The notes under the pieces: generated by a model
Told to the model about the DNA's origin: nothing
Seen by the model: only the letters and a program-made list of their open reading frames with translations
Database searches by the model: none
Program-made: the position numbers and the translations under genes
Assembly (NCBI GenBank): GCA_002494015.1
Contig: DLAR01000075.1
Coordinates: 1 to 8,211, forward strand
Origin: Porphyromonadaceae bacterium UBA7042
GTDB taxonomy: Bacteria > Bacteroidota > Bacteroidia > Bacteroidales > Muribaculaceae
Direction of reading: 5' to 3'
DNA: 8,211 bases
Part shown: positions 1 through 6,540 of the stretch, piece after piece
How positions within the stretch are numbered: position 1 is the first letter of the stretch
How the letters are laid out: every line of letters begins with the position of its first letter

Positions 1-39
1 TTCATGACGAAATCCGACGCGTGAAAACGGGCTTTGTAT

Positions 40-65
40 TTAACATTTGTTATGAAACGCCCTCT
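40..65 (+). repeat. 26-bp repeat, left copy
   Basis: This 26-bp sequence occurs again in perfect reverse complement at 8159-8184. Its core is the dyad TAACA-TT-TGTTA (41-52), followed by TGAAACGCCCTCT. CTTTG lies just before it (32-36) and the resemblance to the other copy continues weakly on both sides. It is not inside any gene. Confidence 0.9.
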
Positions 66-382
66 AAATACAATGAATGCGCCTAATACCCTTTGACGGT
101 TTCAGGAGAGGGGGTGTCAGGTCAGAGTTTGCGAAGTAAGTGTGTCTGGAAAGAACACGCCCGGGGCTGATTTGGGTAGTGCCGATACCCCGCATTCCGC
201 TGCGCTCCATACGGGGTTTAACACGATATCGCCCTGCGGGCTCAGTTGCAATCTTGTTAAGCGTCTTTGATATGGGCCCACTTAATTTGCATAGGCCATT
301 CACCTTATTTGAACAGCATTGTATCGTGCCTGCGGCGAAGATGTATAATATGTTGTGGATTAGATGTTTTTCCTGTTATTGT

Positions 383-646
383 CTGCGGGCGCGATATATT
401 GCAGCCGCGGAGCGGCGGGGCCATGCGAAACCCCACGCCTCGGTGTGGGGTAGGAGGCAAAACAAAGCGAAAAAGCATCGTAGATGCGAGTCTATGGTAG
501 CGACCAAAGACCCAAGTCTCCGACGTTGCAGGAGCTCAGAAGCCTCACTCTCTCAACGCACGAGGCGTGGGGTTTCGCATGGCCCCGCCGCTACGCGGCT
601 TAATGCCGCCCATAGTCAGTGGCCATGCGATGTATCGCGCCAGCAG
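383..646. repeat. Large inverted repeat downstream of rodA
   Basis: The inner arms, 403-442 and 561-600, are reverse complements over 40 bp with a single mismatch (410 against 593). The outer arms, 383-403 and 626-646, match at 18 of 21 positions; an extra 25 nt (601-625) on the right side separates inner and outer arms. The central part (443-560) contains small dyads such as GCATC-GTA-GATGC at 475-487. The left inner arm also contains a competing hairpin, ACCCCAC at 430-436 with GTGGGGT at 445-451. The element begins 6 bp beyond the rodA stop codon. It has no transposase gene and no clear target duplication was found. It could be a non-autonomous mobile element, a pair of inverted dispersed repeats, or a long 3' hairpin of the mre transcript. 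Confidence 0.85.
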
Positions 647-651
647 CAATG

Positions 652-2118
652 TCAATAAGAGGGTCTTTCGCGGCGGGCGGCATCGATGCGCAGGAGGATG
701 AAAAGGAGGAATGTGAATCCCCATAGCGAGGAGCCTCCATAGCTGAAGAAGGGGAGCGGGATGCCGATGACGGGGCAGAGGCCGATTACCATGCCGATGT
801 TGATGGCAAAGTGGAAGATGAGGTAGGACGCGACACAGTAGGCATAGACGCGCCCGAATGCTCCCGGCTGCCGCTCGGCAATCGCGATGATGCGGAATAT
901 CAGCACGACAAACATTATCAGCACCGCTGCGGCGCCCATGAAACCCTCCTCCTCGCCGATGGTGCAGAAGATGAAGTCAGTGTGCTGCTCGGGGACATAT
1001 TTGAGCTTGGTCTGTGTGCCGTTGAGAAACCCTTTGCCTGTCAGGCCGCCCGAGCCGATGGCGATTTTGGACTGGTTGACGTTGTAACCCGCTCCGCGCA
1101 GGTCATCCTCGATGCCGAGCGCGACCTTGATGCGCATCTGCTGGTGGGGTTGCAGCACCGAGGTGAAGGCATAGTTTACTGAAAATAGAAACATCACGGC
1201 GGTCATGACCGAGGCGGTGGTGATCATGATGCGGTGGGCCTTGGTGTGGAGCATCAGGATGATGCAGTAGACACAGGCCACGGTAATTGCGCTTAGAAAG
1301 TAGTAGGTTCCCGGCACTTCGATTCCGCAAAACCCAAGGATGGAAACGAGGATGCCTGTGGCGGCAAACCACAGGAACACGTTGCGGGCCGCGTCGATGC
1401 GCTTGCAGTAGATGGCGAGCATCCCCACCATGATTGTCATTATCATGATGAACACGGCGGCTTGGCCGACGGGTATGCCCAACAGGAGCGAGTCGGTGAA
1501 CTTGACGGCGACCACGAATATCACTACCGCACACATGGCGGCAAAGAGTACCAGTCCGCTCATGCCCTCGCGGAAAAGGACGAAGAACAGCGACATGTAG
1601 ACCAGTGCCGAGCCGGTTTCGTTCTGCCCGAGGATGAGGATGACCGGGAGAAAGATAATCAGCAATGCCTTGACATAGTTCTTGCGCGTGGCGTTGAGGA
1701 CAAAGTTGTAGCTGCTGAACAGCTTGGCAAGCGCGAGGGCAGTGGCAAATTTTCCAAATTCGGCCGGCTGGAGACTCATCGGGCCAAGAATGAGCCACGA
1801 CCGCGACCCTTTGGTATCAGGAGCGATGAAAATGGTGACAAGCAGCAAGAGCAGAATGGCGGCATAGATGATGTAGGCGTAGTTTTCATACACACGCACG
1901 TCGATGAGCAGCAACACCAAGCCCACGCCGAGCGACAGTCCGATCCAGCGGATCTGCTTGCCTGAAAACTCGGTGAAGTCAAAGATGCTCGCGTGGTCAA
2001 AGTCATAGCTCGCGGCATAGATGCTGACGGCTCCTGCGGCTACGAGCAGCAGGTAGATAACTATTGTCGTCCAGTCGACATAGCTGAAAACCGATGGATT
2101 AGTGTTTTTTTGTGCCAC
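652..2118 (-). CDS. rodA: SEDS peptidoglycan glycosyltransferase RodA
   Basis: RodA polymerises lipid II into glycan strands in the inner membrane, with PBP2 as its transpeptidase partner. The 488-residue polytopic protein carries the SEDS hallmarks: GSRSWLILGPMSLQPAEFGK (104-123), GAGYNVNQSKIAIGSGG (342-358), GKGFLNGTQT (361-370), PEQHTDFIFCTIGEEEGF (376-393) and the C-terminal GIPLPFFSYGGSS (452-464). Asp339, three residues before the GAGY motif, aligns with the catalytic Asp262 of E. coli RodA. The protein is about 120 residues longer than E. coli RodA (370). The extra length is mostly extra hydrophobic segments between about 185 and 315; I recall similar long RodA proteins in Bacteroides. 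The start is a GTG at 2118 within the end of the PBP2 gene, giving a 20-bp overlap. It is the last gene of the cluster and its TGA lies 6 bp from a large inverted repeat. Confidence 0.97.
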   Translation of the reverse strand: MAQKNTNPSVFSYVDWTTIVIYLLLVAAGAVSIYAASYDFDHASIFDFTEFSGKQIRWIGLSLGVGLVLLLIDVRVYENYAYIIYAAILLLLLVTIFIAPDTKGSRSWLILGPMSLQPAEFGKFATALALAKLFSSYNFVLNATRKNYVKALLIIFLPVILILGQNETGSALVYMSLFFVLFREGMSGLVLFAAMCAVVIFVVAVKFTDSLLLGIPVGQAAVFIMIMTIMVGMLAIYCKRIDAARNVFLWFAATGILVSILGFCGIEVPGTYYFLSAITVACVYCIILMLHTKAHRIMITTASVMTAVMFLFSVNYAFTSVLQPHQQMRIKVALGIEDDLRGAGYNVNQSKIAIGSGGLTGKGFLNGTQTKLKYVPEQHTDFIFCTIGEEEGFMGAAAVLIMFVVLIFRIIAIAERQPGAFGRVYAYCVASYLIFHFAINIGMVIGLCPVIGIPLPFFSYGGSSLWGFTFLLFILLRIDAARRERPSY

Positions 2119-3952
2119 TGAATTGGATTGTGTTAGATTCGAGCATTCGGGTTTCTAAATATTTGCGGTTCTCGGGTATGTGCCCGCGCAGGTACCGCTC
2201 GATGACGAGCGAGCCGATGGGCACGCCGAAAGTCGCGCCGAAACCGGCATTTTCGACATAGACGGCGACGGCGATTTTGGGGTTGTGGTAGGGCGCGAAC
2301 CCCATGAAGGCCGAGTGGTCGCGCCCGTGTGGGTTTTGTGCCGTGCCGGTCTTGCCGCACACTTCGATGTCGGGGAGGTTGGCCAGTCGGCATGTGCCGC
2401 CGGTGACAGCCATGCGCATACCCTCGGCCACGTCGTCAAAGAAGGAGGCTTGAATCGACGGGGTGCGCCTGTCAGTGTATTCGGCGGGCATGACGGTGTC
2501 CTGTATCTCTTTTACGACATGGGGGGTGACAAACCATCCTCGGTTGGCGATTGTCGCGCAGAGGTTGGCAATCTGGAGCGGCGTGGCGAGGATTTCGCCC
2601 TGACCGATCGAGACAGATATTATGGTGTTGGCGCTCCAGCGGTTTTCGCCGTAAATCTTGTCATAGAATTTGGCATTGGGAAGGAATCCGCGGCTTTCGC
2701 CGGGAAGGTCTACTCCGAGCTTGTAGCCGTAACCCATCGAGACAAGGTGGTTTTTCCACACCTCGAAGGCGCGGGCCGTGGAGCCGTATTTCGACCTGCG
2801 GTCGATCATGTTTTTGAAACCCCAGCAGAAGAAGGCGTTGCACGATGTCTGCAACGCCGGTTTCAGCGGCAGCGGCGAGCCGTGGCCGTGACAGCCTACC
2901 CGGAGCCCCCCCGAGATAAATCCGTGGCTGCAAGGATAGGGGGTCGAGAGGTTTATGATTCCTTCTTCGAGCAGAATCAGTCCCTGTCCCGGCTTGAAAG
3001 TCGAGCCGGGCGGATAGGCGGCCTGCATCGAGCGGTCAAAGAGAGGTTTGTCGGGGTCCTTGACGAGCTTGCTGTAATTGTTGCCACGGTTACGCCCCAC
3101 GAGAAGTGAGGGACTGTAGGTCGGGGCCGAGACCATGCATAGTATTTCGCCGGTCTCCGGCTCGATGGCGACAACGGCTCCTTTCTTGTTGACCATCAGC
3201 GACTCGGCATATTGCTGTAGCTCGATGTCGATGCTTAGGCGCAGGTTGCGTCCCGAGACGGCTGCCCGGTCGTGGGCCCCGTCTTCATATCGGCCCTGAA
3301 TCTGCCCGTGGGCATCGCGTATGAGCACTTCGGCACCCTTTTCGCCGCGCAGGAACTGCTCGTAGCTTTTCTCTACGCCGAGGTCGCCGGTGTAGTCGCC
3401 CGCCATGTAGTATGGGTCGCGCTCGACATCCTTGGCCGATACCTCGCGGATGTTTCCGAGGATGTTGGCCGCGCAGTCATAGTTGTATTGTCGCAGGATG
3501 CGTTTCTGAACATAGAAACCGGGGTAACGGTAAAGTTTTTCCTGAAGTCGCCCGTAGTCCTCGGCCGAGAGATGGGTAATGAGTGTCTGCGGGGAATAGG
3601 ATGAGTAGCCCGGGGAGTTGCGCATGTCGGCAAACCGCTTTTTGAGTTGCGCGGGGGTGATGTTGATTGTCGAGCAGAAGTCGATGGAGTCAAACTCGTG
3701 GACATCGCGTGGGATAATCATGACATCATAGGCCGGCTGGTTGTAGACCACGAGCCGGTTGTCGCGGTCATATATGATGCCGCGCGACGGGTAGACGGCC
3801 TTGCGGAGGAAGGCGTTGGAGTCGGCGTATGCCTTGTATTTGTCATCGAGCACCTGAAGATTGAACAGGCGCACGAGGTAGATGACGGCTATGACGAGGA
3901 TGAATCCGCCGATGACCCATCGGCGTTTTTCGAGATTATAGTCTTTTCTCAC
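2099..3952 (-). CDS. mrdA: Penicillin-binding protein 2, elongation-specific transpeptidase
   Basis: This class B penicillin-binding protein cross-links new peptidoglycan during lateral wall growth and pairs with RodA. The 617-residue protein has a short cytoplasmic tail, one membrane anchor at about 12-31 and a dimerisation/pedestal region at about 50-235 that starts with the typical YPSRGIIYDR (54-63). The transpeptidase domain follows, with the acyl-enzyme motif STFK (Ser317, Lys320), the second motif SCN (370-372) and KTGT (534-537), so all catalytic residues are present. A Cys/His-rich stretch (Cys341, His343, Cys354, His355, His357, Cys371) lies just before and within the second motif. 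The start is a GTG at 3952 inside mreD; MRKDYNLEKRRWVIGG gives the short basic tail expected ahead of the anchor. The 3' end overlaps rodA by 20 bp. Confidence 0.97.
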   Translation of the reverse strand: MRKDYNLEKRRWVIGGFILVIAVIYLVRLFNLQVLDDKYKAYADSNAFLRKAVYPSRGIIYDRDNRLVVYNQPAYDVMIIPRDVHEFDSIDFCSTINITPAQLKKRFADMRNSPGYSSYSPQTLITHLSAEDYGRLQEKLYRYPGFYVQKRILRQYNYDCAANILGNIREVSAKDVERDPYYMAGDYTGDLGVEKSYEQFLRGEKGAEVLIRDAHGQIQGRYEDGAHDRAAVSGRNLRLSIDIELQQYAESLMVNKKGAVVAIEPETGEILCMVSAPTYSPSLLVGRNRGNNYSKLVKDPDKPLFDRSMQAAYPPGSTFKPGQGLILLEEGIINLSTPYPCSHGFISGGLRVGCHGHGSPLPLKPALQTSCNAFFCWGFKNMIDRRSKYGSTARAFEVWKNHLVSMGYGYKLGVDLPGESRGFLPNAKFYDKIYGENRWSANTIISVSIGQGEILATPLQIANLCATIANRGWFVTPHVVKEIQDTVMPAEYTDRRTPSIQASFFDDVAEGMRMAVTGGTCRLANLPDIEVCGKTGTAQNPHGRDHSAFMGFAPYHNPKIAVAVYVENAGFGATFGVPIGSLVIERYLRGHIPENRKYLETRMLESNTIQFSGTKKH

Positions 3953-4457
3953 TTCGTGGTGTAAGCAGGCTGTCGATACCGGCCATGAGCAGGACAGAGA
4001 GGAGTGTGCTGCACACGATGAGCAGGACGAGCCTGAGAGGATTGAAGAATGTGAAACTTTCGATTAGGAATATCAGCGTGCAGTAGACGAGTGTCATTGT
4101 CAGGAGATATTTCAGACAGGCCGTTGTCCCGAGCGAGTAAATTGACGGCTCGGGTCGGGGCAGTTCCTCCTCTCGTGACACATAAAGGTGCAGCACGGGG
4201 CGGCGCAGCACGGCGAGAATAGTGCAGGCAAGCGCGTTCATGCCATAGGTGTCAGAAAATATGTCGACCACGAGACCGAGAATAAAACCTACAGTCATGG
4301 CCCAGTTGGCCCCCAAGGTGATAGGGAGCCTGATGATGATATAGATGAACACCATCGGCACGGCGACATTGAACAGGCAGATGTGGTTGAGCACAAGTAC
4401 CTGTGCCATCACCAGCAGGATAGTGAGAATTGTGAACTGGATTACAGTCTTGCTCAT
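3936..4457 (-). CDS. mreD: Rod-shape-determining protein MreD
   Basis: MreD is a small polytopic inner-membrane partner of MreC in the elongasome; its biochemical role is still poorly defined. The 173-residue product is almost entirely hydrophobic, with about five or six membrane segments (roughly 5-25, 30-48, 50-66, 72-85, 113-133 and 140-160). The segment GFILGLVVDIFSDTYGMNA (57-75) fits the typical MreD pattern of a Gly-rich helix followed by an acidic residue and a small-residue turn. MreD diverges strongly in sequence, so the name rests mainly on size, hydropathy and position between mreC and the PBP2 gene. The ATG is 21 bp after the mreC stop. The 3' end overlaps the PBP2 gene by 17 bp in another frame, which favours coupled translation. 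Confidence 0.93.
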   Translation of the reverse strand: MSKTVIQFTILTILLVMAQVLVLNHICLFNVAVPMVFIYIIIRLPITLGANWAMTVGFILGLVVDIFSDTYGMNALACTILAVLRRPVLHLYVSREEELPRPEPSIYSLGTTACLKYLLTMTLVYCTLIFLIESFTFFNPLRLVLLIVCSTLLSVLLMAGIDSLLTPRSEKRL

Positions 4458-4478
4458 GGGGATGGTGAATGACAGGAA

Positions 4479-5333
4479 TCAGAATGTGGATTTTACTTCG
4501 ATGTCTTGCTCGACCTCGCGCAGCTCGTCTTTCATCTTGTCGCGGATGACACGCACGGTCGACAGGGTGGAGAAATCGGTAAAGAGCTTGACACGCAGGG
4601 CGAAGAAATTGTCGTCATGCTCCTTCTCGGCATCGACCACGGTCCCGACGAGGACGCCTTCGGGGAACACTGACGAGAAACCGCTTGTCACGATGGTGTC
4701 CCCTTTGTGGAACACGGCGTGGCGTGGAAGTTCTTCAAGAATGGCCTCCCCCGGGTCGCGCCCGTCCCACGCGAGTGACCCCACATGGTCCTGTCCCTTG
4801 ACCTTGCACGACAGGCGCAGGTGGGGGTTGAGCAGCGATATGAGCCGTGCTGTGTGGGGGCCTGTCACATTGACGATGCCTACCACGCCGTTTTGGTCAA
4901 CGACACCCATCTCAGGCTCGATGCCGTCGAGGCTGCCTTTTCCGATGGTGATGTAGTTGTGGGAACGGTTGATGGAGTTGTTGATGACGTGGGCGATGAT
5001 GAAGTGGTAGCGCGAGAGGGCCGAGTCGACCACCATCGAGTCGGCATATTCCTTTTCGTGATAGTCGCGGATTACGTTTTTCAGTTTGTACACTTCGAGT
5101 TCCAGATCGGCGTTGCGACGCTGGAGGTCTTCGTTGATGTCGCGCAGCGAGAAGTAGGAGGTCACGTTGCTGACCGCGCTGTATACGCTTGCCGACACGG
5201 CGTTTGCCGAAGTCAAGTAGAGGTGGTGCTGGTAGGGGTTGGACGTGAACAGCAGGACGCAGCTCACGACCATGTAGACCGTGAACACCAGCCAAGAACT
5301 GTACTTGATGAAGAACTTTAGTAACTCGCGCAT
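4479..5333 (-). CDS. mreC: Rod-shape-determining protein MreC
   Basis: MreC is a bitopic membrane scaffold of the elongasome that binds PBP2 and activates PBP2-RodA in the periplasm. With the ATG at 5333 the protein has 284 residues: a short basic N-terminus, one membrane segment at about 9-30, a dimerising coiled coil at about 64-95 (INEDLQRRNADLELEV), and the double beta-barrel core at about 110-265. Family blocks in the core are ITIGKGSLDGIEPEMGVV (128-145), NGVVGIV (148-154) and GDTIVTSGFSSVFPEGVLVG (211-230). The frame stays open upstream to a GTG at 5369, which would add 12 polar residues. I prefer 5333 because it is an ATG and because MRELLKFFIKY resembles the N-termini I recall for Bacteroides MreC. 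The gene follows mreB after a gap with a hairpin and lies 21 bp before mreD. Confidence 0.95.
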   Translation of the reverse strand: MRELLKFFIKYSSWLVFTVYMVVSCVLLFTSNPYQHHLYLTSANAVSASVYSAVSNVTSYFSLRDINEDLQRRNADLELEVYKLKNVIRDYHEKEYADSMVVDSALSRYHFIIAHVINNSINRSHNYITIGKGSLDGIEPEMGVVDQNGVVGIVNVTGPHTARLISLLNPHLRLSCKVKGQDHVGSLAWDGRDPGEAILEELPRHAVFHKGDTIVTSGFSSVFPEGVLVGTVVDAEKEHDDNFFALRVKLFTDFSTLSTVRVIRDKMKDELREVEQDIEVKSTF

Positions 5334-5393
5334 ATAAAGTCGGTTGTAAGGGAGCCCCGTTTTGGCCACGATACGACCTGTGTTAACAGCGTC

Positions 5394-5415
5394 GGGGCGC
5401 GAAGATTCGCGCCCC
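5394..5415 (-). terminator. GC hairpin between mreB and mreC
   Basis: A perfect 10-bp inverted repeat (5394-5403 GGGGCGCGAA with 5406-5415) is spaced by only 2 nt, so in RNA about 8 bp would pair around a 6-nt loop. Outer CAGC/GCTG segments (5387-5390 and 5417-5420) can extend the stem through a small internal loop. It lies 23 bp after the mreB stop and about 60 bp before the preferred mreC start. No U-run follows in the direction of transcription, so a processing or stability element, or an attenuator, is as likely as a terminator. Confidence 0.55.
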
Positions 5416-5438
5416 TGCTGCTATATGGGTCGGGGATG

Positions 5439-6461
5439 TTATCGGATAAGGAACGAGAACGCGTCGATGTTTTTCAACGCGACACCTGTGCCCTTGGCCA
5501 CCGCAAGGAGCGGGTCTTCGGCGATGTGGAACTGAATGCCGATTTTGTCGGTCAGTCGCTTGTCAAGTCCGCGCAGCATCGCGCCGCCACCGGCGAGGTA
5601 GATGCCGTTCATAACGATGTCGGCATACAGCTCGGGGGGAGTCTGGTCAAGCGCGCTGAGGACGGCGGCCTCGATTTTGGAAATTGATTTCTCAATGCAG
5701 TGCGAAACCTCCTGATAGGAGACAGGCACCTCCATGGGGAGGGCGGTCATCTTGTTGGGGCCGTGGACGATAAAGTCTTCCGGCGGGTTTTCAAGCTCGG
5801 TGAGGGCTGACCCGACGTTGATTTTTATCTGCTCGGCGGTGCGTTCGCCCACCTTTATATTATGCACTCGGCTCATGTGTTCCTTTATGTCCTCGGTCAG
5901 GTCGTCGCCCGCAACCTGAATGCTCTTGTTGCTGACGATGCCTCCGAGCGAGATAACGGCGATTTCGGTCGTACCACCGCCTATGTCGACAACCATGTTG
6001 CCCTGCGGGGCGAGAACGTCGATGCCGATGCCGAGGGCGGCTGCCATCGGTTCGTAAATCATATATACGTCGCGGCCTCCGGCGTGTTCCGACGAGTCGC
6101 GCACGGCGCGTATTTCAACCTCGGTCGAGCCCGAGGGGATGCCGATGACCATTTTCATCGAAGGTGTCGAGAACCACGAGCTTTTGGTGCGGGCCTTGGC
6201 AACGAGGCCGCGAATCATCATTTCGGCAGCGTTGAAGTTGGCAATCACACCTTTGCGGAGAGGGCGGATAGTCTCGATGTCGGGGTTCTCGCGGCCGAGC
6301 ATGCGCTGGGCCTCGTGACCCACGGCCATGAGCTTGCCTGTGCGCTTGTGGATGGCCACAATCGACGGCTCGTCAATGACAATCTTGTCATTGTGGATTA
6401 TGATGGTATTGGCCGTTCCAAGGTCAATGGCAATTTCTTGTGTAAGAGAGAATAGTCCCAT
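5439..6461 (-). CDS. mreB: Actin-like rod-shape protein MreB
   Basis: MreB is a bacterial actin that forms membrane-bound filaments and steers the cell-wall elongation complex. The 340-residue protein has the expected family length. All nucleotide-binding signatures are present: phosphate-1 motif DLGTANT at 13-19, the connecting segment EPMAAALGIG at 137-146 with the conserved Glu137, phosphate-2 motif DIGGGTTEIAVIS at 159-171, and the adenosine motif LAGGGAMLRGL at 289-299. The short hydrophobic N-terminus (MGLFSL) fits an amphipathic membrane anchor. The ATG start places the phosphate-1 motif where the family has it. It is first of five shape genes here. GC hairpins flank it on both sides, so its transcript could be set apart from purH and from mreC. 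This would suit the higher MreB level that the filament usually needs, but that is inference. Confidence 0.98.
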   Translation of the reverse strand: MGLFSLTQEIAIDLGTANTIIIHNDKIVIDEPSIVAIHKRTGKLMAVGHEAQRMLGRENPDIETIRPLRKGVIANFNAAEMMIRGLVAKARTKSSWFSTPSMKMVIGIPSGSTEVEIRAVRDSSEHAGGRDVYMIYEPMAAALGIGIDVLAPQGNMVVDIGGGTTEIAVISLGGIVSNKSIQVAGDDLTEDIKEHMSRVHNIKVGERTAEQIKINVGSALTELENPPEDFIVHGPNKMTALPMEVPVSYQEVSHCIEKSISKIEAAVLSALDQTPPELYADIVMNGIYLAGGGAMLRGLDKRLTDKIGIQFHIAEDPLLAVAKGTGVALKNIDAFSFLIR

Positions 6462-6507
6462 CTTTGGAGTTGAAAGATTAAATAATTTTAAGAAAGAGTT
6501 TCGTATG

Positions 6508-6532
6508 CGGCCGGGGGAGTTTCCCCCGGCCG
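6508..6532 (-). terminator. Strong GC hairpin between purH and mreB
   Basis: A perfect 11-bp stem (6508-6518 pairing with 6522-6532) closes a 3-nt loop, starting about 9 bp after the purH stop. In the purH direction the hairpin is followed by GCATACGAAACTCTTTC, which lacks a clean U-run, so it is a weak candidate as a classical terminator. The T-run (GATATGTTTTTA) is on the plus-strand side. It may act as a partial terminator, an RNA processing site or a 3'-end stabiliser for purH mRNA. The structure is seen directly; its role is inferred. Confidence 0.6.
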
Positions 6533-6540
6533 ATATGTTT

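Larger units (their letters stand above)
1..651. other. Non-coding region beyond rodA
   Basis: No credible gene is visible on either strand in these 651 bp. The open frames are short, overlap one another in opposite directions and run straight through the inverted repeats. Apart from the 26-bp repeat (40-65) and the large inverted repeat (383-646), there is a structured stretch at about 130-245. It includes an imperfect hairpin (GTGTCT and AGAACAC, 142-158), a dyad ACCCCGCAT/ATACGGGGT (187-195 and 209-217, one mismatch) and GCCC-TGC-GGGC (231-241). No tRNA-like structure was found. No U-rich intrinsic terminator for the rodA transcript is obvious. Confidence 0.7.

Noticed and set aside
64..303. 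79-residue open frame on the minus strand near the left end
   Set aside because: It is antisense to another open frame, lies over the repeat-like stretch and shows no protein family features or promoter.
383..646. CRISPR array or insertion sequence
   Set aside because: There are no regularly spaced direct repeats and no transposase frame; the structure is one inverted repeat with a 118-bp centre.
140..658. 172-residue open frame on the plus strand beyond rodA
   Set aside because: It crosses the whole large inverted repeat and the repeat-like stretch, ends inside rodA on the opposite strand and shows no recognisable domain. Its length comes from GC-rich repeat DNA with few stops.
2180..3109. 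309-residue plus-strand frame opposite the PBP2 gene
   Set aside because: PBP2 on the minus strand has all catalytic motifs; the antisense frame is a by-product of its GC-rich codon use and has no recognisable motifs.
5334..5369. Upstream GTG start for mreC at 5369
   Set aside because: It would add a polar 12-residue extension ahead of the expected MRELLKFF-type N-terminus, and an ATG is available at 5333.
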